A stretch of 45,256 nucleotides of DNA from Aestuarierythrobacter sp037968495 (GTDB lineage Bacteria > Pseudomonadota > Alphaproteobacteria > Sphingomonadales > Sphingomonadaceae): contig JBBKVP010000055.1 in the NCBI GenBank assembly GCA_037968495.1, positions 1 to 45,256 of the forward strand, in the 5' to 3' direction. The notes under the pieces were generated by a model, which saw nothing but the letters and a program-made list of their open reading frames with translations, searched no databases and was not told the DNA's origin. Below, in pieces: positions 42,828-45,256 of the stretch (the stretch's first letter is position 1; each line of letters opens with the position of its first letter). A program made the translations under genes and the position numbers.

Positions 42828-43072
42828 TAGTTTACAGCCTGACTTGCTAAAATTCTTGTTCTTATACGACCGAGCATCGCTGCCTGTAGGTCTGAGCCCT
42901 CGATATCATGCTTAACCCCAAACATTTCGACTGCATCGACGGTAAGGCGATGTGTGTTCGAATTTGTGTCAAGAACATGAATGATAGAGCCAATCGGGGG
43001 AAGCGCGTCGAACTCTTGAGGACCAATTAAGTTTTCATCATGGCCGGTCTTGACTACATGAGCAACAATCAC
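42827..43072 (-). CDS. 81-residue protein of unknown function
   Basis: Starts at GTG 43072, overlapping the scpA stop (GTGA), and ends overlapping the bioB ATG (TAATG). It is soluble with no signal peptide, has no Cys, and contains GSIIHVLDTNSNTHRLTVDAVEMFG, perhaps a small beta-rich fold. No family is recognised. The tight two-sided coupling argues that it is a real gene. Confidence 0.72.
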   Translation of the reverse strand: MIVAHVVKTGHDENLIGPQEFDALPPIGSIIHVLDTNSNTHRLTVDAVEMFGVKHDIEGSDLQAAMLGRIRTRILASQAVN

Positions 43073-45216
43073 TCCTCCGCCTCCAAACCTTCACCCGCGG
43101 GCGGCATATTGTGGCCTAGCAGGCGGAGCATATCCGCGCCGCATTCGACTACGTTTGAACCAGGGCCATAAATGCCCTGAACCCCTGCGTCGCGCAGGAA
43201 TTCATAGTCTTGCGGCGGGATCACTCCGCCTGCGACTACTTTGATATCGGCGCGTCCGGCCTCTTTCAGTCGGGTAATGAGTTCGGGGATCAGCGTCTTG
43301 TGACCTGCAGCGAGCGAGCTTGCGCCAATCGCATCGACATCCTTTTCGAGGGCCATAGCGACCGTTTCTTCGGGCGTCTGGAACAGCGGACCGCTGACCA
43401 CTTCGAAGCCCATGTCGCCAAACGCGCTGGCGATCACATTTGCGCCGCGGTCGTGGCCGTCCTGGCCCATTTTGGCGACCATGATCTTGGGCTTGCGGCC
43501 AAGGCGGCGCTCCACTGCGTCCACCCCGTCCAGCACTTGCTGCCAGCGCTTGTCGAATTCGTAAGCGCTCTTGTAAATACCCTGCACCGGCGTCGGCATA
43601 GTGTTGTAGCGGCCGAATTCAGCCTCCATCGCGGCGGAAATTTCGCCCAGCGTGGCGCGTTGGCGGGCGCATTCTACGGCGAGCGCCAACATATTGCCGC
43701 CGTTCGACGTGCCGGCAGTCAGCGCCTTCAAAGCCGCCTGACACGCCGCCTCATCGCGGCCCGCACGGTTCTTCTTAAGCCGCGCGATTTGGCCGGTGCG
43801 CACCGCGTGATTATCAATGTCGAGTGTGTCGAGATGGTCCTCCGTGTCGCGTCGGTATTTGTTCACGCCCACGATCACATCTTCGCCCTTATCGACGCGC
43901 GTTTGTTTCGCCGCTGCAGCCTGTTCGATGCGCTGTTTAGGCATTCCGCTGGCCACCGCCTTGGTCATGCCGCCCGCCGCGTCGACTTCGGCCATCAGCA
44001 CTTCGGCTTCCTCGACCAGTTTCGCGGTTAGCGCTTCGATATAATAGCTGCCGCCGAGCGGATCGACGACGTTGGTGATGCCCGTCTCTTCCTGCAAAAC
44101 CAGCTGCGTGTTGCGCGCGATGCGGGCGCTGAAATCGGTAGGCAGCGCAATGGCTTCGTCCAGCGCATTGGTGTGGAGCGACTGCGTGCCGCCCAGCGTA
44201 GCGGCCATCGCCTCCACCGTTGTGCGGATGACGTTGTTGTAGGGGTCTTGCTCCTGCAAGCTCACACCTGAAGTCTGGCAATGGGTGCGAAGCATCTTCG
44301 AACGTTCAGACTTCGCGCCCAGATCGTCCATCACCTTGTACCACAGCGTGCGCGCGGCGCGCAGCTTGGCGATTTCCATGAAGAAGTTCATGCCGATGCC
44401 GAAGAAGAAGCTCAAACGCCCCGCAAAGGCATCGATATCCAGCCCCGTCGCCATCGCGCTTTTCACATATTCCTTGCCGTCGGCAATCGTGAAACCGAGT
44501 TCCTGCACCGCCGTCGCACCGGCTTCATGCATGTGATAGCCCGAAATCGAAATGCTGTTGAATTTCGGCATGTTGGCGGAGGTATAGGTGATGATGTCCG
44601 ACACGATCCGCATGCTGGGCGCGGGCGGATAGATGTAGGTGTTGCGGACCATGAACTCCTTGAGAATATCGTTCTGGATCGTGCCCGACAGCTGCTCGGG
44701 CGACACGCCCTGCTCCTCGCCCGCAACGATATAGAACGCCAGGATCGGGATCACTGCGCCGTTCATGGTCATGGAGACGGACATGGTCTCCAGCGGAATC
44801 TGGTCGAACAGGATCTGCATATCCTCGACCGTATCAATCGCTACACCCGCCTTGCCGACATCGCCGACCACGCGCGGGTGATCGGAATCGTAGCCGCGAT
44901 GGGTCGCCAGATCGAACGCGACCGACAGGCCCTTTTGCCCCGCCGCCAGATTGCGGCGGTAGAATGCGTTGCTTTCCTCGGCAGTCGAAAACCCTGCATA
45001 TTGGCGGATCGTCCACGGGCGGCCCGCATACATGCTGGCTTTCACACCGCGGGTGAATGGCGCAAATCCGGGCAGGCCGGGAGCATTGCCGTCTTGGGGC
45101 ATATCTTCCGCCGTATACAGCGGCTTGATCGGAAATCCCTCGGGCGTATCCCAAGTCAGGTCACGGCCCTTGACCTCTTTTTCGGCCAGCGATTTCCAGT
45201 CGTTCACATCTGCCAT
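43069..45216 (-). CDS. scpA: Methylmalonyl-CoA mutase
   Basis: A 715-residue single-chain adenosylcobalamin enzyme interconverting methylmalonyl-CoA and succinyl-CoA. The N-terminal barrel has YAGRPWTIRQYAGFSTAEES, SVSMTMNGAVIPILAFYIVA and RTHCQTSGVSLQEQDPYNN. The C-terminal B12 domain has AKMGQDGHDRGANVIASAF (DxHxxG, lower axial His) and the SSLAAGHKTLIPEL segment. Length matches full-size enzymes (about 710-720), so both domains are on one chain. It lies directly after the gene ending at 45218. Confidence 0.97.
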   Translation of the reverse strand: MADVNDWKSLAEKEVKGRDLTWDTPEGFPIKPLYTAEDMPQDGNAPGLPGFAPFTRGVKASMYAGRPWTIRQYAGFSTAEESNAFYRRNLAAGQKGLSVAFDLATHRGYDSDHPRVVGDVGKAGVAIDTVEDMQILFDQIPLETMSVSMTMNGAVIPILAFYIVAGEEQGVSPEQLSGTIQNDILKEFMVRNTYIYPPAPSMRIVSDIITYTSANMPKFNSISISGYHMHEAGATAVQELGFTIADGKEYVKSAMATGLDIDAFAGRLSFFFGIGMNFFMEIAKLRAARTLWYKVMDDLGAKSERSKMLRTHCQTSGVSLQEQDPYNNVIRTTVEAMAATLGGTQSLHTNALDEAIALPTDFSARIARNTQLVLQEETGITNVVDPLGGSYYIEALTAKLVEEAEVLMAEVDAAGGMTKAVASGMPKQRIEQAAAAKQTRVDKGEDVIVGVNKYRRDTEDHLDTLDIDNHAVRTGQIARLKKNRAGRDEAACQAALKALTAGTSNGGNMLALAVECARQRATLGEISAAMEAEFGRYNTMPTPVQGIYKSAYEFDKRWQQVLDGVDAVERRLGRKPKIMVAKMGQDGHDRGANVIASAFGDMGFEVVSGPLFQTPEETVAMALEKDVDAIGASSLAAGHKTLIPELITRLKEAGRADIKVVAGGVIPPQDYEFLRDAGVQGIYGPGSNVVECGADMLRLLGHNMPPAGEGLEAEE

Positions 45217-45217
45217 C

Positions 45218-45256
45218 TTACTTGCCCTTGAACTCCGCCTTGCGCTTCTGGAGGAA
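45218..45256 (-). CDS. 3' end of a probable enoyl-CoA hydratase/isomerase gene (partial)
   Basis: The last 12 codons plus TAA of a gene running off the right edge. The tail FLQKRKAEFKGK resembles the C terminus of crotonase-family enoyl-CoA hydratases. Only one base separates its stop from the scpA ATG, so it belongs to the same operon. The identification is tentative given the short fragment. Confidence 0.5.
   Translation of the reverse strand, partial: FLQKRKAEFKGK

Noticed and set aside
44281..45231. Open frame of 316 codons opposite scpA
   Set aside because: Shadow of the methylmalonyl-CoA mutase gene, with no independent support.

Overview
The window reads as a piece of alphaproteobacterial chromosome, most likely from Sphingomonadales and probably Erythrobacteraceae. 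This is inferred from protein sequence style and gene order, for example the run divL-tsaE-amgK-murU-addB-addA-trxA. No 16S rRNA gene is present to confirm it. Most of the window (about 5.3 to 45.2 kb) is dense core housekeeping DNA with overlapping stop/start codons. The first 5.3 kb is looser, visibly richer in A+T, has long gaps between genes, carries a short dispersed repeat, and ends at the 3' half of a tRNA-Asn. It looks like the end of an integrated or formerly mobile segment, although no integrase is visible here.

Layout. (1) 1-5.3 kb, accessory: an MFS transporter, a secreted TPR-like protein, a membrane-anchored metallo-beta-lactamase-fold hydrolase, three copies of a short repeat, and the tRNA-Asn remnant. 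(2) 5.3-12.5 kb: a TSUP permease, a GNAT acetyltransferase, secA, a small exported protein, argJ with an inositol-monophosphatase-family gene, and trxA. (3) 12.6-25.8 kb, minus strand: the coupled genes divL, tsaE, amgK, murU, addB and addA, preceded by ahcY, whose leader can form several RNA hairpins, and by a small secreted protein. (4) 25.9-32.0 kb: a peroxiredoxin, the set hemerythrin/phospholipase D/folE, tRNA-Arg(ACG), a MutT-like Nudix protein, two Flp-type pilins, and a LysM-containing M48 lipoprotein protease. (5) 32.1-37.7 kb: accA, xerD, a large exported helical protein with a small membrane protein before it, and divergent aroK-aroB. (6) 37.7-45.25 kb: one tightly coupled minus-strand operon: end of a probable enoyl-CoA hydratase, scpA (methylmalonyl-CoA mutase), an 81-aa unknown, bioB, an LprI-like protein, metY, a second LprI-like protein, and pccA.

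How genes work together. The last operon combines propionyl-CoA carboxylation (PccA), the mutase that takes methylmalonyl-CoA to succinyl-CoA (ScpA), and biotin synthase, which makes the cofactor PccA needs. A homocysteine-forming sulfhydrylase sits between two related small exported proteins. The divL cluster joins a cell-polarity pseudokinase with tRNA modification (TsaE), peptidoglycan sugar recycling (AmgK, MurU) and double-strand-break repair (AddAB). AhcY and MetY both supply homocysteine.

The points most worth following are: the structured, terminator-containing leader of ahcY; the tRNA-Asn remnant with its AT-richer flank and private repeat family; the Tyr in place of the phospho-acceptor His in DivL; the LprI-MetY-LprI sandwich; and the start of xerD, where family-like sequence extends upstream of the only in-frame ATG to a TAG shared with the preceding gene. 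I did not find an obvious new defence system, CRISPR array, prophage or insertion sequence.
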